A DNA stretch of 64,000 nt from Alistipes sp. (GCA_017437045.1 JAFSBY010000028.1:88957-152956); one strand, 5' to 3'. Positions 1-9,626 are shown, counted from the first letter of the stretch. The notes: generated from the letters alone by a model not told the origin. A program made the numbers and translations.

Positions 1-133
1 CCGAGAGGGCCTTTTCGCGGGCATGCATCGCATCATCAGCCGCCTTTGCCTCGGCCGTCGGCCACGGATCTTGAGCCTGAATAACCCCCACGCTCATCAG
101 CAGCATGGCGAGACAGCATAATTGCTTTTTCAT
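1..133 (-). CDS. Partial secreted protein, probably a second pectate lyase (N-terminus only)
   Basis: The first 44 codons of a leftward gene are visible; the rest lies outside the window. It begins at the ATG at 133 with a lipid-free signal peptide (MKKQLCCLAMLLMSVGVIQA) followed by QDPWPTAEAKAADDAMHARE. That mature start has the same character as the pectate lyase next door (QYPSLTAEAGAEKRAKDRKM). This resemblance, plus its position right behind that gene, suggests a paralogous secreted PL1 lyase or a related pectin enzyme. An intrinsic terminator lies between the two genes, so it may be expressed separately or by read-through. The family assignment is inference, because no catalytic region is visible. 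Confidence 0.6.
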   Translation of the reverse strand, partial: MKKQLCCLAMLLMSVGVIQAQDPWPTAEAKAADDAMHAREKALS

Positions 134-178
134 CGTATCAGTTCGTTTTAAGGTTGTAGTTCAGTCAGAACTGAAAGC

Positions 179-214
179 AAAAACGCATGTGCTCCCGGAG
201 GATCGCACATGCGT
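179..214 (-). terminator. Intrinsic terminator after the pectate lyase gene
   Basis: A perfect 10-bp inverted repeat (ACGCATGTGC / GCACATGCGT, 183-192 and 205-214) is followed on the minus strand by a run of five T. It lies 48 bases past the lyase stop codon and upstream of the partial gene. Confidence 0.8.
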
Positions 215-261
215 TCTGCATTTCGTTGTCCGGGACAAACGAAACTCGCTGTCGAAACAGG

Positions 262-1989
262 CTACATCAGCTTACCCTTCTCGGCCAACGTATCGTAGTT
301 GTTGTTCAGGTTGCGCCAGTCGATCTTCGTCGTGGTCGGGATGGCGTTGATATACTTCTCGATATTCGTATAGCCGTCGCCCGTGCAGTCGCCGTTAGCA
401 TCCGAAGCATCGTTCGGATTCAGACCATTGGCCTTCTCCCAAGCATCGGGCATACCGTCGTTATCCGTATCGACATACTTCTCGCCCTTATACTCCGGAT
501 AGCCACCCATCTGACGCGGATCGGTGATGATACCCACCTTGTACGAGTCGGGACCGATGCGACGGTAACGGAACGAACCATCTGCAGCCTGCGACTGGGG
601 TGCAAGACCCGAGACATCACCACGATACTTCGCAGCATCCTTGGCGTAGTAAATCTCGCCCGTACGCACCTCATCGATGATGATCTGATCCACCTTGTCA
701 CGGCAAGGAATATTGGCTCCTACATTCTCTAACACGAAATCATAGGCAGCCTGTGCCGACATGACACGCAGATAGGGCATCGGGAAGGGGCTATTCACAC
801 GCATCTGCTCGGTGAAGCCCTCCGTATTGCGCTGGTCCTCGATCTGGATGCCGCCATTCCAGTTGTCGGCCGAAACCTCGGGGAAGCCCTCCACAAAATT
901 ACCGTGTGCATAAACACGCGAATACTGCTTGTAGGGGTGCTTGCTACGACCCGACTCGGGCTTCAGAATACGGTGAGCCACAGGACTGTTCTTCGGGGTC
1001 ACCGGACCGGGTTTGTAGTAGTTGTTGATCATGTTGAACATGGCCGAGTAGTCACCACCATCGACCGAACGGTTGTGCCAGTTGAAGAGCACGTTGTTCA
1101 CGAAGTTGAAGACACCATTCCAACCCACCGATGGGTTACGTCCGGCATTCGAGGCCCACAAGTTACGCATGAACGAGGCATTCTCGCCACCCAGCGTCGA
1201 GCCAAAGGCATGGTTGTAGGTATCCAAAGCCTTGGCCGAGAGGGTGTTCTGGATCGTTACATTGACCGTCGGATACTTCTCTTGACGAGCCTGATAGAAA
1301 CCCTCACTCGGGTCATACATGTGGCGATAGAACGAGATATTCTCGTCGAGACCCCACGTGCACGAGCAGTGGTCGATCATGATGTTACCCACCGGGTTGC
1401 CACCAAACGAGTCCTCACGATGCGTCACCTTCGTCTCACCACGACGGAAGCGCATGTGGCGAATGATCACATCGTGCGTATCCACCTGGAACGAATCGCC
1501 GGCAATGCAAACGCCATCACCCGGCGCCGTCTGACCGGCAATCGTAATATAGGGAGCACGTACCACAATCGGAGTCTCCAAACGGATAATACCCGACACA
1601 TTGAAGACCACGATACGTGCGCCACCCGTCTCGCAAGCCTCGCGGAACGAGCCCGGGCCGCTATCGTTCAGGTTAGTCACCGTGATCACCTTACCACCAC
1701 GACCACCGGCCGTGTACATACCGCCACCCTCGGCACCCGGGAAGGCGGGGATCAAGGCCTGCGGCAGATCGTAGGGACGGTGTGCCCAGGGCACATACGG
1801 ACGACCCTCTGCAGCCTCCTTCTTCACCACCGGGAGGGCCTTTTGCCAAGCCTCATCGGCCTGCTGTTGCATCTTACGGTCCTTTGCACGCTTCTCGGCG
1901 CCTGCCTCAGCCGTCAGCGAAGGATACTGTGCCTGCGCACCAAAAGCCACGCAGAGCGCAATCATCACTAAGTAAAGTTTTTTGTTCAT
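262..1989 (-). CDS. Secreted pectate lyase, polysaccharide lyase family 1 type
   Basis: This 575-residue enzyme is predicted to cut homogalacturonan/pectate by beta-elimination at the cell surface or in the periplasm. The start is the ATG at 1989; the frame is open further upstream, but only here does a clean signal peptide follow (MNKKLYLVMIALCVAFGAQA). The lyase core starts near residue 81 with FPGAEGGG, GGRGGKV, NLNDSGPGSFREA and ITIAGQTAPGDG, the hallmark strands of Bacteroidetes PL1 beta-helices. IDHCSCTWGLDE follows near residues 205-216. The C-terminus carries a calcium-loop-like stretch (DTDNDGMPDAWE, then DANGDCTGDGYTN). It lies downstream of a SusC/SusD operon but has its own promoter (2055-2084) behind a terminator. 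Family confidence is high; the exact pectin substrate is not determinable. Confidence 0.92.
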   Translation of the reverse strand: MNKKLYLVMIALCVAFGAQAQYPSLTAEAGAEKRAKDRKMQQQADEAWQKALPVVKKEAAEGRPYVPWAHRPYDLPQALIPAFPGAEGGGMYTAGGRGGKVITVTNLNDSGPGSFREACETGGARIVVFNVSGIIRLETPIVVRAPYITIAGQTAPGDGVCIAGDSFQVDTHDVIIRHMRFRRGETKVTHREDSFGGNPVGNIMIDHCSCTWGLDENISFYRHMYDPSEGFYQARQEKYPTVNVTIQNTLSAKALDTYNHAFGSTLGGENASFMRNLWASNAGRNPSVGWNGVFNFVNNVLFNWHNRSVDGGDYSAMFNMINNYYKPGPVTPKNSPVAHRILKPESGRSKHPYKQYSRVYAHGNFVEGFPEVSADNWNGGIQIEDQRNTEGFTEQMRVNSPFPMPYLRVMSAQAAYDFVLENVGANIPCRDKVDQIIIDEVRTGEIYYAKDAAKYRGDVSGLAPQSQAADGSFRYRRIGPDSYKVGIITDPRQMGGYPEYKGEKYVDTDNDGMPDAWEKANGLNPNDASDANGDCTGDGYTNIEKYINAIPTTTKIDWRNLNNNYDTLAEKGKLM

Positions 1990-2054
1990 TGTAGAGTTAT
2001 TTAATTGATTCGTTTTGCTCAAGATACTGATGCAATTTGCACCATTTAACCTTA

Positions 2055-2084
2055 CAAAGTTAGCAACTATTTTCAGAGAACAAA
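2055..2084 (-). promoter_or_regulatory. Bacteroidota-type promoter for the pectate lyase gene
   Basis: On the minus strand TTTG (2084-2081) is separated by 18 bases from TAACTTTG (2062-2055), close to the Bacteroides sigma-ABfr pattern (TTTG, 19-21 bases, TAnnTTTG). It sits about 65 bases before the lyase ATG. The susD terminator just upstream supports an independent promoter here. Confidence 0.6.
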
Positions 2085-2162
2085 ATCCATCGAGCGGTAA
2101 AACGACCTTTTGACGCGGTGAATCGCCCACCTGCGAGGGTGAAATTTCGCCCCTCTGCAGAC

Positions 2163-2194
2163 AAAAGAGCCGCTCCCGAATCGGAAGCGGCTCT
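2163..2194 (-). terminator. Intrinsic terminator after susD of the leftward operon
   Basis: Minus-strand hairpin with stem AGAGCCGCT.CCGA / TCGG.AGCGGCTCT (2166-2194) followed by TTTT. It lies 35 bases past the susD stop and separates susD from the lyase gene. A second short repeat (AGCCGAAAATCGGCT, 2201-2215) sits just ahead of it. Confidence 0.85.
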
Positions 2195-2229
2195 CGTTGT
2201 AGCCGAAAATCGGCTCTTTTTACTCTTGA

Positions 2230-4560
2230 TTACTCAGCCAGCGGGTCGAACGTACCCTGACCGCCGTTGTTGTAATCCTCCCAACCGATCGTCTGCTCGA
2301 GCGTCGGGTTCTTCGTCTGAGCATTGTTGTTCAGACCCAGCAGATAGTAACGCGGCAGGAAGGTCACCACCATTCCGTCAATCGTCTGGTCATTGTTCGA
2401 CGCGTCACCACGCTTGAGCTTACGCTGCAGATAGGGCTCATAGAAGTTATCACGCAGCTTCTCCAAAGCCGGATCAAGCTTATTGTTCGAACGCTTGATG
2501 CTGTTCAGTTTCACCAAGTTGCCGCTACGCCAGCTCTTGTAAGCCTCCCACATGGTCTTACCATCGGTCGAAATCACACCGTCAGCAACCAGCTTCTGAG
2601 CAATCGGGTCGGGCATGGCATCGGTCATATTGTTCCACTTGTTGCCACCCAGACCATCGCTGATCGTCGGCTTCACCTGGAACTCCAACTTCTCACGACG
2701 CTGACCATTCAGCGGCGTGTAACCCAACCACTCGCAGGTGTTACCACCCCAACCGGTCAGCTTCCACGATGCCGGAGCACCCGAGATCTTATCGAAGTCT
2801 GCACCGCCGTCGAAGAGCAACCAACGACGCATATCGTCGAAACGCTTGCCCTCATAAGCGAACTCAACCTGACGCTCATAGAGAATCGAAGCCATACAGA
2901 TAGCAGCATCCGTAGCAACGTCCTCGGGCAGACCGAAGTTACCTACGCCACCCTGGTAAGCCTCAGCCGCCTCCTTGTAACCTGCACGCTGGCGAATGGC
3001 CTTCAGCTGCTCGGCAGCATACTCCATATCACCGGCACCGCAAGCAACCTCAGCCAGGTTGAGCAATACCTCTGCATAGCGAAGCTCCAGATACGAAGCA
3101 TACGAGAGACGGAAGCCCTGATTCGTGTTGAAGGCAACAGCCAACTTACCCGAATCACCCGTCGAGCGCTTCGTTACGTACATACCCTTGGCATTAGAAG
3201 CCAGACCGTCAGCACCATAGGTACCCGTAGCATTCTCGTCACCTACCTTATCAGCGTCGATGTACCATACGTAGTTCCACAACTCATAGTTCGAACCCGT
3301 ACCGAAGGGATAACGCGTGTCACCCTCAGCGGCCTCAACGACCGTACCGTTGAACTGCCACTGCAGACCCGGGAAACCGAACGTGCGGTAGAAACGGTTG
3401 TCACGATCGATGAAGGGGTGGTTGGCATCATAGTCAATACCCGACTTGGGCAGCTTCGTGTAGTGGTTGTTGTTGGGCACGCGACCATCCTTCATCGGGA
3501 AGAGGTCAACCAACATAGCCGACGGCTCGATACCGCCACCACCCATCGTATTCGAGGGACGTACCAGATGCTCCCAGGGGTTGTTGCGCGAATAGTCCGG
3601 ACGACCACCCGAGGGAATGTTGTTGAAGCGAGCGATGAAGACGCCCTCGGTGTTACCACCGATAGCCTGGAACATATCCGACCAGTCGCGGATCGTGTTA
3701 CCCTCACCATCGGGACGCATCAGCGCATAACCGGCAGCATTGATCTTCTCCAGATCAGCCTTCATAGCGGCATAAGCCTCCGTATAGCGGGTCTGATCAC
3801 CCGTACGGTTGAAGATCGGCGAGCACCACCAGGTCAGCACACGACCCTTCAGAGCCAAAGCCGAACCGACCGTTGCACGACCATAGTTGCTACCCGAAAG
3901 CCACTGACCGGCACCCGAAGCAGCCTCCAGCATGGCAGCAGCCTTATCCAGATCGTCGATGATGAAATCAACGCACTCCTTCAGGCTCGAACGCGGCGTA
4001 ACCGAACCGGCTGCAATCTCCGGCAGGTCGGTGATGATGGGCACACCACCATACCACTTCACCAGATTGAAATAACGCCATGCACGCAGGAAGTAGAGCT
4101 GACCTACCAACTCATCCTTCTCCTCACGCGTCAGCGTACCACCCTCGATACCGATGATGGCATCGTTGATGTTACGAATGAAACCCCAAACGTTGTTCTG
4201 GATGTTCGCAGCGTCCTGACCCTGGAAATAGTCGGGAACCTGTTTTACACCCGTCACCGTGTTCAGCTCACCCTTCGGATCCACAAAGATACCGAAGCCT
4301 GCGAACTCCTCAGTACACTTCGACCAATCATCAGCCTTACCCGTCGAGGTATATTGCCATCCGGGATTACCATTCGGGTCGGGCAGGTTGTAACGATAGC
4401 AATCGCTCACACGAGCAGCACAACCATCATAATAGTTGTAGATGCTGGGGTCTGCATAGTCGTAGTTGATCTTCTCCTCCAGGAAGTCCGTGCTACACGA
4501 CGCCAAAGAGGCCGAAGCAAGCAGTGCAAGACCCGCATATTTCAAATTGAATCTTTTCAT
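2230..4560 (-). CDS. SusD/RagB-family glycan-binding surface lipoprotein
   Basis: This 776-residue SusD homologue is the lid partner of the SusC channel encoded just upstream, and captures oligosaccharides at the outer-membrane surface. The signal peptide ends in a lipobox with the lipidated cysteine at residue 22 (LASASLASC). STDFLEEK follows, the usual SusD mature start. The helical TPR-like region contains FLRAWRYFNLVKWYGGVPI, and EVLLNLAEV and YERQVEFAYEGKRFDDMRRW lie in the C-terminal half; these are standard RagB/SusD signatures. It is somewhat longer than typical (500-650 residues), from insertions in the ligand-facing half. The start is only 13 bases from the susC stop. The adjacent PL1 lyase suggests a pectic substrate (inference). 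Confidence 0.95.
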   Translation of the reverse strand: MKRFNLKYAGLALLASASLASCSTDFLEEKINYDYADPSIYNYYDGCAARVSDCYRYNLPDPNGNPGWQYTSTGKADDWSKCTEEFAGFGIFVDPKGELNTVTGVKQVPDYFQGQDAANIQNNVWGFIRNINDAIIGIEGGTLTREEKDELVGQLYFLRAWRYFNLVKWYGGVPIITDLPEIAAGSVTPRSSLKECVDFIIDDLDKAAAMLEAASGAGQWLSGSNYGRATVGSALALKGRVLTWWCSPIFNRTGDQTRYTEAYAAMKADLEKINAAGYALMRPDGEGNTIRDWSDMFQAIGGNTEGVFIARFNNIPSGGRPDYSRNNPWEHLVRPSNTMGGGGIEPSAMLVDLFPMKDGRVPNNNHYTKLPKSGIDYDANHPFIDRDNRFYRTFGFPGLQWQFNGTVVEAAEGDTRYPFGTGSNYELWNYVWYIDADKVGDENATGTYGADGLASNAKGMYVTKRSTGDSGKLAVAFNTNQGFRLSYASYLELRYAEVLLNLAEVACGAGDMEYAAEQLKAIRQRAGYKEAAEAYQGGVGNFGLPEDVATDAAICMASILYERQVEFAYEGKRFDDMRRWLLFDGGADFDKISGAPASWKLTGWGGNTCEWLGYTPLNGQRREKLEFQVKPTISDGLGGNKWNNMTDAMPDPIAQKLVADGVISTDGKTMWEAYKSWRSGNLVKLNSIKRSNNKLDPALEKLRDNFYEPYLQRKLKRGDASNNDQTIDGMVVTFLPRYYLLGLNNNAQTKNPTLEQTIGWEDYNNGGQGTFDPLAE

Positions 4561-4573
4561 TGTATGCTATAAT

Positions 4574-7500
4574 TTAGAAGGTTACATTAAGACCGATCGT
4601 AAACTTACGCAGCGTAGGATATGCGCCATACGAACCCGACATCGGATCAATGAACTTATCCGGATAGGGGTTGTAGAAGTCGCAAATATTCTGACCCGTT
4701 ACATTTACGCGAACAGCCGAGATACCAATGGGCTGCAGCCACTTCTTGGGCAGCGAGTAAGCCAGCGTCAAGCGGTTCAGACGAACGCGCGTGCCGCTGA
4801 TGCGCCAGAACGACGAGTTCACTGCATTGACATTCGTGTAAGCCAGGTTCGGATAGTGACCATTGCGGTTCTCCTCTACGACAACATTACCATCACCATC
4901 AACGATGTCCTGATATACGAACATATTGTCCGGATTCCAGAACGACGGCATGTTGCAGTACTCCAAGTTGCCCGAAGGCTTCAGAGCAGCCGAGGGAACG
5001 AACGAATAACCACCCCACGAAGCCGAGATCTGAGCCGTCAGCGACAGACCCTTCCACTCAGCCGACAGGTTAGCCGTCAGACCGTAGGGATTCGAACGCT
5101 GCGAGAGACGTACCTGATCCTCCTCGCCATCTACCTTACCATCGGGACCGGCATAGGTGCCATCCTCCTGCTGTGCACCGCGCACATCCTTGTAGATCAA
5201 CATACCCGGACGAACGTCCTCTTTTGCCATACCCATATACGACGTGATACCGTTCAACTCGAAGTACTCCTCAATATCCTGGAACGAGCGGAACATACCA
5301 ATGCAGTGCATACCCCACGTACCGATGTCGGTGCGATCACCATACTGTACCGTGCGGTAGGTGTGGTCCGTAGCCCAGTCCATCAAGAGCACCTTGTTGT
5401 CCGAGTAACCCGTGTTGATACCAATGCGGTACTTGAAGTCCTTACCAATCTGGTCACGCCAGTTAGCCGAGAACTCAATACCCCACGAGTTCATCTCTGC
5501 CATGTTCTGATAAGCCGACTGGTTACCTACGGTACCCGGAATCGAAGCCTTGTAAGGCATCAGCATCTCGCGATCCCACTGCTTGTAACCCTCGATTACG
5601 AAGCCCAAGCGGTTGTTCAGGATGTTGAAGTCGATACCGACATTGGCCTTGTACGACTTATCCCAGTGAGCGTCGGGGTTCACACCGGCGTTGTTCTTAT
5701 TCAGAGCCAGACGGTTACCTGCCTCGCTACCGGGCTGGTCGCCGAAGATACCACCCTTATCCTTATCCATAGCGTAGGTACGCTGCCACTGCCAAGCCGT
5801 CAGGTTATCACGACCCGTCAGACCGACCGAAGCACGAACCTTCAAGAAGTCAACCCACGTTACGTTGTCAGCAAACCAATTCTCCTTCGATACTACCCAA
5901 CCGATCGAAGCCGAGGGGAAGTAACCCCAGTAGTTATCCGGAGCAAACTTCGTCGATGCATCCGTACGGAGCAGGAACTCGAACAGATACTTGTCATCAT
6001 ACGAGTAGTTTACACGACCCAGGTACGACAACGAACCCGACTCATAACGCTTAAACTCACCCTCCGTAGCCACGGTCGAAGCCGTCGAGTTCGACTGGCC
6101 AGTACCGAACGGATAGGGATCCGAAACAGCCACATACGAGTACTCCGACTCAGCCTCCGACTTCTCGATCGAGAACATAGCACCTACCGAGTGCTTGCCG
6201 AACGTGCGAGCATAGTTGAGCTGGAAGTTCATCTGGTAGTTGTCCGTGCGCGTCATCGTACGACCCAAGAAACCGGGAGTCTCCTCCGTGGTCAGATCAC
6301 CATTGTCATCCACGACATACTTGTAACCGTTACCGTTCGAAACGACAACACCCTTGTTACCCAGCACGAAGTTGCTGTCATCCATCAAAGCGGCATACGT
6401 AGCCTCGTCGGTCAGGGCCGTCGGCGTGTAGAGGTGCTCACCCGAACCGAAACGGGTCTTCATCTGATAAACATTGTACGACGAACCTACCTGGTTGGTC
6501 TTATCGGTCGAGATCGACTTCGAGTACGATACGCGAGCCGTCAAACCCTGCAGCGGCTTCCACAGAGCCGAGAAGTCATACGAGAGGTTCAGACCGATGT
6601 TGAAGTTCTGCGACATGGTGTTCGAGTAGTCACCATTATTCTGCAACTCAGCAAAGTGATACTCCTGGTTGGCATTTTTCTGCTCGTTCGAGATACCATA
6701 GGCCGAGATAGCCTTGTCACCTACATACTCAGGAATATAACGCGGGTGGGTCAGCAGAAGGTTGTAATCCTTCTCACCATTCGAGCCACCTACCTTGATG
6801 AACGGCGTGGTCTTCTCACCATAGTCACCCGACAGCTGCATACCGGCCGACAGGCCCTTACCGATCTTCACGTCGATACCGGCACGATACGACCAACGAT
6901 CGTAATCGAGCTTACCGAGGTTACCACCCTGGTTGAAGTACGATACACCGGCGAAGTAGTTAGCCTTCTCCGTTGCGCCACTCATGTTGAGCGAGTGCTT
7001 GTGCGTTACAGCCGACTCCCAATACTTGTCGATCAGGTTGTAATCCAAGCCCTTCATAGCCTCCAACTCGTCAGCCTGGAAGATGTCATAACGCTTGTTG
7101 AGGTTCGTATTTATCGGGTCAGCACCAGCCACAGCGTTGAAGAGTTTACCATACTGATAAGCATTCAACATGTCAGGGTGCGAGAAGGTATCTGCGATAC
7201 CGATCGAACCGCTGTACGAAATCGAGGGAGCACCCACCTTACCACGCTTCGTGGTTACGAGGATAACACCGTTAGCTGCACGCGAACCATACACGGCTGC
7301 CGAAGCATCCTTCAGCACCGAGATGTTCTCGATCATCGACGGGTCGATGTTGTTGAAGGCCTCTGCACCGTAGTTCTGCGTGTCGTTACCTACCTTCACG
7401 TCATTCGGGTAGATGTAACCATCAATTACATAGAGCGGCTCCTGTGCCGTTACACCCACCGTGCTCAGATCGTTAGCATTACGGATGTAGATCTTGGCAC

Positions 7501-7972
7501 TCTCACCCGGACGGCTCTCACCACCCGAAACCGAGACACCGGTCATAAGACCCGACAGGGTCGAAGCCAGGTTACCCGAAGCCAAATCCTGGATGTCATC
7601 CATCGGAACCGTAGCCACCGAACCGGTCAAGGTAGCCTTCTTCTGCGTACCGTAACCCACAACGACTACCTCCTCAATGTTCTGACGGTCCTCCTTGAGC
7701 ACGATCTCGGTCTTGGTCAGATCCGACACCTTCTCGGTGATGTAACCAATGTAAGAGATTTGCAGCTCGGCACCGGCCGGAACTGCCAGGACGAACGAAC
7801 CGTCGATACCCGACGTCGTACCGTTCGTCGTACCCGATACGATGACCGTAGCACCGATTACCGGCTGACCGGCCTCGTCCACGATCTTTCCTTTATACTG
7901 CGTCTGCGCCGAGGCCGACAGCACGAAGAGTGCCATCACGAAACTCAGGCAAATACCCAATACTTTTTTCAT
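4574..7972 (-). CDS. SusC/RagA-family TonB-linked outer-membrane channel
   Basis: This 1132-residue TonB-dependent transporter imports oligosaccharides across the outer membrane with its SusD lid. The order is: signal peptide (to about residue 23), a CarboxypepD-regulatory-like domain (GKIVDEAGQPVIGATVIVSG ... GIDGSF), the SusC motif EEVVVVGYGTQKKATLTGSV, a plug with EPLYVIDGY and ISVLKDASAAVYGSRAANGV, then a long beta-barrel ending in an aromatic residue (GLNVTF). The gene lies between the beta-helix lipoprotein (34-base gap) and susD (13-base gap), so the three are very likely one operon. It is a close paralogue of the SusC at 12093-15482; barrel phrases such as SFWRISGTRVRLNRLTLAYS recur in both. 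The substrate is unknown; pectin fragments are inferred from the neighbouring lyase. Confidence 0.95.
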   Translation of the reverse strand: MKKVLGICLSFVMALFVLSASAQTQYKGKIVDEAGQPVIGATVIVSGTTNGTTSGIDGSFVLAVPAGAELQISYIGYITEKVSDLTKTEIVLKEDRQNIEEVVVVGYGTQKKATLTGSVATVPMDDIQDLASGNLASTLSGLMTGVSVSGGESRPGESAKIYIRNANDLSTVGVTAQEPLYVIDGYIYPNDVKVGNDTQNYGAEAFNNIDPSMIENISVLKDASAAVYGSRAANGVILVTTKRGKVGAPSISYSGSIGIADTFSHPDMLNAYQYGKLFNAVAGADPINTNLNKRYDIFQADELEAMKGLDYNLIDKYWESAVTHKHSLNMSGATEKANYFAGVSYFNQGGNLGKLDYDRWSYRAGIDVKIGKGLSAGMQLSGDYGEKTTPFIKVGGSNGEKDYNLLLTHPRYIPEYVGDKAISAYGISNEQKNANQEYHFAELQNNGDYSNTMSQNFNIGLNLSYDFSALWKPLQGLTARVSYSKSISTDKTNQVGSSYNVYQMKTRFGSGEHLYTPTALTDEATYAALMDDSNFVLGNKGVVVSNGNGYKYVVDDNGDLTTEETPGFLGRTMTRTDNYQMNFQLNYARTFGKHSVGAMFSIEKSEAESEYSYVAVSDPYPFGTGQSNSTASTVATEGEFKRYESGSLSYLGRVNYSYDDKYLFEFLLRTDASTKFAPDNYWGYFPSASIGWVVSKENWFADNVTWVDFLKVRASVGLTGRDNLTAWQWQRTYAMDKDKGGIFGDQPGSEAGNRLALNKNNAGVNPDAHWDKSYKANVGIDFNILNNRLGFVIEGYKQWDREMLMPYKASIPGTVGNQSAYQNMAEMNSWGIEFSANWRDQIGKDFKYRIGINTGYSDNKVLLMDWATDHTYRTVQYGDRTDIGTWGMHCIGMFRSFQDIEEYFELNGITSYMGMAKEDVRPGMLIYKDVRGAQQEDGTYAGPDGKVDGEEDQVRLSQRSNPYGLTANLSAEWKGLSLTAQISASWGGYSFVPSAALKPSGNLEYCNMPSFWNPDNMFVYQDIVDGDGNVVVEENRNGHYPNLAYTNVNAVNSSFWRISGTRVRLNRLTLAYSLPKKWLQPIGISAVRVNVTGQNICDFYNPYPDKFIDPMSGSYGAYPTLRKFTIGLNVTF

Positions 7973-8006
7973 AATCTTTTCAGTTTCTTGTTGTTAGCAC
8001 TCTAAA

Positions 8007-9506
8007 TTAGTTCAACCAACGCGGGTCACCATTGCCGGTTGCAGGCGTGAAGTTCACACCACCGTTTGCGGCCGTCAGATCCAGAATTGCGTTGTCGATG
8101 TAGCTCTCGTCGAAACCGTGATTCGACTCGGTAGCGAACTCCTTCTTATCGGTACTGTCAACCGAGTTGCGAACACCCTGAATCGTGTTACCCGACATCA
8201 CGAGCGTACCACCACGCTTTACCTTCTGCAAACGATAGCAGTCGTGGAAGCACGAATCCTCGAACGTGATCACATAGGCAGGCTTGTTGGCGATGTTGTT
8301 ACCGAAGTCCTTATTCGGCATCATACGAATCAGCGTCGAGTTCTTAATATCGAATACACCGTTATAAGTACCGAAGCACTTGTCAATCGACTGGTTGGAA
8401 AAGCGGATGAAGTAGTTTTTGTTACCTACCGAAGCCGAAGGATAGCGGTTCCAGATCGTCGAGTTCAGTACATAGGTCTTCAGGATACCGCCATACCAGC
8501 TGGCGCCCGCCTTACCATTGACATAACCCGTACCCGACCAACCATTGATGAAGGTGTGCCACTGGTCACCATTCTTACAATTGAGCTGTACCAAGCAGTC
8601 CGACATACGGAACTCGTCGATACCCCAAGCACCATCGCTGATGTTGAAGAGCGACGTGGTCAGCTCCTTCACCCAGCACGACTCGATGCGGATCGGCGAT
8701 GTACAAGCCATCTGGCCACCCGAAGTCAGGGGTACATCCGTACGCGAGTAGTCCATCTCGATCAGGGCGCGTGAGGTCATCGACGTACAATCGAAGTTCA
8801 CGTTCTTGATCTTCAGACCGCTGGCAGGCGACAACGAACCCTTCTCTCCTACCGTAACGATCGGGCGATTGCCCAATACACCACGCAGACGAATAGGAAC
8901 CAGACCCGATTTTGCAGCCACGTCGAGCGTATAAGCAGCACCGGCCTCGAGGTCGAATGCCCACTCGAAGTTAGCATCGGCAGCCACAGCAGCTGCATAC
9001 TCCTCAGCATGAGCCGTCATCCAATCGGTAATGTACTGACCGATCTCCGTACCTGCGGGGATCGTCTGACCACCAATCACCGACGAGTAGCTCACCGTCG
9101 TTGCCTCAGCAGCACCGGAGTTGTTGTAACGCTCGTTGCCCAGCGTCAGCACGCTAACAGCGTAGTTCGTATCCTCCTCCAAGGGGAAGAGCAACGAACA
9201 GCCGTCCACCGTTTGGTGGTCTACCACCACAACAGGATTCGTGGGATCGTTCTGATTGATCACCGTGACCTCATAGCCACCGGCACCCATCTCAACGGGC
9301 CACTCCACCTTCACCTGCTCATTACCACTTGCATCAGTGGCCAGGCTGAATACGATCGACTCAGCGGCAGGCGACTCCAACTGAACACCGCTAATACCGG
9401 CGCTCCACGTCTCATCATCGACACCCTGTGCACACGATACGGCAAACATCGCCATAGCTGCGCAGCAAAGGCCTCCGAAGAGCTTTCTGAAAGTCATCTT
9501 TTTCAT
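8007..9506 (-). CDS. Surface lipoprotein with FN3-like and beta-helix (DUF4957/DUF5123-type) domains
   Basis: This 499-residue lipoprotein has its lipid cysteine at residue 25 (FAVSC). Residues from about 45 to 140 look like a fibronectin-III-like domain (VKVEWPVEMGAGGYEVTV ... NYAVSVLTLGNERY). The remainder is a repetitive right-handed beta-helix (IKNVNFDC, IESCWVKEL, RMSDCLVQL, LNSTIWNR) ending in GDPRWL, as in DUF4957/DUF5123 proteins of pectin PULs. Such proteins resemble pectate lyases; whether they cut or only bind polysaccharide is not clear from sequence, so a surface glycan-binding role is inferred. It is the first gene of the leftward operon. Its first 18 residues match those of its divergent paralogue at 10571 exactly, while the mature parts differ widely. 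Confidence 0.85.
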   Translation of the reverse strand: MKKMTFRKLFGGLCCAAMAMFAVSCAQGVDDETWSAGISGVQLESPAAESIVFSLATDASGNEQVKVEWPVEMGAGGYEVTVINQNDPTNPVVVVDHQTVDGCSLLFPLEEDTNYAVSVLTLGNERYNNSGAAEATTVSYSSVIGGQTIPAGTEIGQYITDWMTAHAEEYAAAVAADANFEWAFDLEAGAAYTLDVAAKSGLVPIRLRGVLGNRPIVTVGEKGSLSPASGLKIKNVNFDCTSMTSRALIEMDYSRTDVPLTSGGQMACTSPIRIESCWVKELTTSLFNISDGAWGIDEFRMSDCLVQLNCKNGDQWHTFINGWSGTGYVNGKAGASWYGGILKTYVLNSTIWNRYPSASVGNKNYFIRFSNQSIDKCFGTYNGVFDIKNSTLIRMMPNKDFGNNIANKPAYVITFEDSCFHDCYRLQKVKRGGTLVMSGNTIQGVRNSVDSTDKKEFATESNHGFDESYIDNAILDLTAANGGVNFTPATGNGDPRWLN

Positions 9507-9511
9507 AGGCT
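9457..9511. repeat. Left arm of 55-bp inverted repeat spanning the paralogous gene starts
   Basis: These 55 bases, read on the minus strand (AGCCT + ATG + signal-peptide codons), match 10566-10620 on the plus strand with one mismatch. Past this point the two genes diverge quickly. Confidence 0.9.
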
Positions 9512-9600
9512 AATAATGTTAAGTTAATTAAAAGGTTTATAAATAGTGTGTTATTCTATTTTCGAGCATTCGTTTGTTCTATTCGTCCATTCTGCAAACC

Positions 9601-9626
9601 TTTTCTTCAAAAAAAGTGTAGTGAGC
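9601..9626. repeat. Inner inverted repeat, left copy
   Basis: The reverse complement of this 26-base block (GCTCACTAC.CTTTTTTTG ...) matches 10423-10448 with one mismatch. Each copy lies about 95-125 bases before its operon's first ATG, a plausible position for a regulator site or core promoter. Confidence 0.85.

Noticed and set aside
4466-8005. Very long open frame (over 1100 codons) antisense to the leftward susC
   Set aside because: Arg/Thr/Val-rich translation without any domain; it mirrors the codon pattern of the real SusC gene. Similar antisense frames lie over the other susC and susD genes.
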